Shown here one piece after another: positions 63,471 through 64,000 of a DNA stretch of 64,000 nt. The translations under genes and the position numbers were made by a program. The DNA is from Limnomonas spitsbergensis (lineage: Eukaryota > Chlorophyta > Chlorophyceae > Chlamydomonadales). Numbering within the stretch: the first letter of the stretch is position 1; each line of letters begins with the position of its first letter. Under the pieces are notes generated by a model, which made no database searches, had not been told where the DNA came from, and saw nothing but the letters and a program-made list of their open reading frames with translations. The stretch is from NCBI GenBank assembly GCA_037349105.1, contig JAYJMM010000039.1, forward strand, positions 6,168,501-6,232,500. The letters run 5' to 3'.

Positions 63471-64000
63471 TTAGGGTAATGGAGCGGATGTGGCTACGGC
63501 CCCAAGCTCCGCCGTCTCTTCAACCTCCCCGCCTGCCTTCGCCTCACGCAACCGTAGCCACTTCACAGACAAGCAGACCTGCCCGTGTCCATCCCTGGCC
63601 GCCATCGCCTCGCACTCCTTGCTGCAGTACAGAACCTTACCGCAGCCTCGACAGGGGCGCAGCGGTACACTGCCCACACCCAGCCGTTCGTCGGAAGGTG
63701 GCGCAGGGGTCACGCATGAAATGTACCCGCAACAGCCCCACGCAACGCCCACGTCAACAGGCAAACGCCCCGCCCGCCCCACGCATGTCTCGGCTTCCCC
63801 AGCCTCATATCTGGGCACCGCCTCATATCCAGTCACCGCCTCATATCCGGGCACCGCCTCAGAGCCGGACACCGCGTCGCGCGCTGATACAACTTCCTCG
63901 TCCGCCACCGCAAGGACCAGGCAGCCCCAATCCAGCTCCTCACACAGCACCCGCTCCCGGAGATCCATCCGCAAACGCAGGGCTGCTTTGGCGCCCAGCC
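63471..64000 (-). CDS. MYND zinc-finger protein, C-terminal part (5' end beyond window)
   Basis: The minus-strand frame is open from the window edge to TAA at 63471-63473 (about 175 residues). The MYND finger, a protein-protein interaction domain binding two zinc ions, reads CCGYISC, then after a spacer PCRGCGKVLYCSKECEAMAA and HGQVC, giving the expected C-x2-C, YC-x3-C and H-x3-C spacing. A short tail (VKWLRLREAKAGGEVEETAE) follows. Upstream is a 21-bp coding repeat (YEAVPGYEAVTGYEAVPRYE). Green algae have many MYND proteins and the partner here is unknown. No splice site is needed within this stretch, so it is probably the last exon. Confidence 0.85.
   Translation of the reverse strand, partial: LGAKAALRLRMDLRERVLCEELDWGCLVLAVADEEVVSARDAVSGSEAVPGYEAVTGYEAVPRYEAGEAETCVGRAGRLPVDVGVAWGCCGYISCVTPAPPSDERLGVGSVPLRPCRGCGKVLYCSKECEAMAARDGHGQVCLSVKWLRLREAKAGGEVEETAELGAVATSAPLP

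Overview
This window is nuclear DNA from an intron-rich eukaryote, most likely a chlorophyte green alga of the Chlamydomonas/Volvox group. That rests on short exons with GT-AG introns, introns packed with tandem repeats, many words of the plant-type telomere sequence TTTAGGG, and the gene content. I cannot name the genus. Very few long ORFs are genes; the largest (843, 658, 423 and 391 codons) are tandem repeats that happen to lack stops. The real genes are built from small exons, which I joined by splice sites, reading phase and family motifs.

Layout: (1) 5792-37026, minus strand, and probably running past the left edge: one receptor-like gene of at least 27 phase-consistent exons. It encodes a signal peptide, a leucine-rich-repeat ectodomain, a Cys-bearing stretch, one transmembrane helix and an algal-type class III nucleotide cyclase domain interrupted by a Pro/Ala-rich insert. 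Its introns hold most of the satellite DNA, including a 61-bp array (1-5250), a 44-bp array (9.0-11.7 kb), a 38-bp array (15.1-17.2 kb) and a 136-bp array (32.2-33.6 kb). (2) 37.0-47.5 kb: mostly mobile and repetitive DNA, with a possible small three-exon gene, a LINE 3' end, a 60-bp array, three nested TWA-flanked elements of PIF/Harbinger type, and a possible LTR-element end. (3) 47656-52433, minus: a phosphoglycolate phosphatase gene, eight exons. (4) 54326-59503, plus: a small coiled-coil protein of axonemal dynein-regulatory-complex type, five exons, divergent from the phosphatase. (5) 59.5-63.4 kb: diverged dispersed repeats and microsatellites. (6) 63471-64000, minus: the C-terminal end of a MYND zinc-finger protein.

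The strongest unexplained pattern is shared by all three multi-exon genes. Most exons are accompanied, in the adjoining intron, by one to about sixteen partial copies of themselves that carry the exon-intron junction (acceptor or donor). Several intronic minisatellites are simply amplified splice junctions. This looks like a local process that duplicates exon edges, enlarges introns and supplies decoy or alternative exons.

The genes do not form a pathway. The receptor cyclase would make a cyclic nucleotide at a membrane in response to an extracellular ligand, the phosphatase serves photorespiration, and the coiled-coil protein is probably flagellar.
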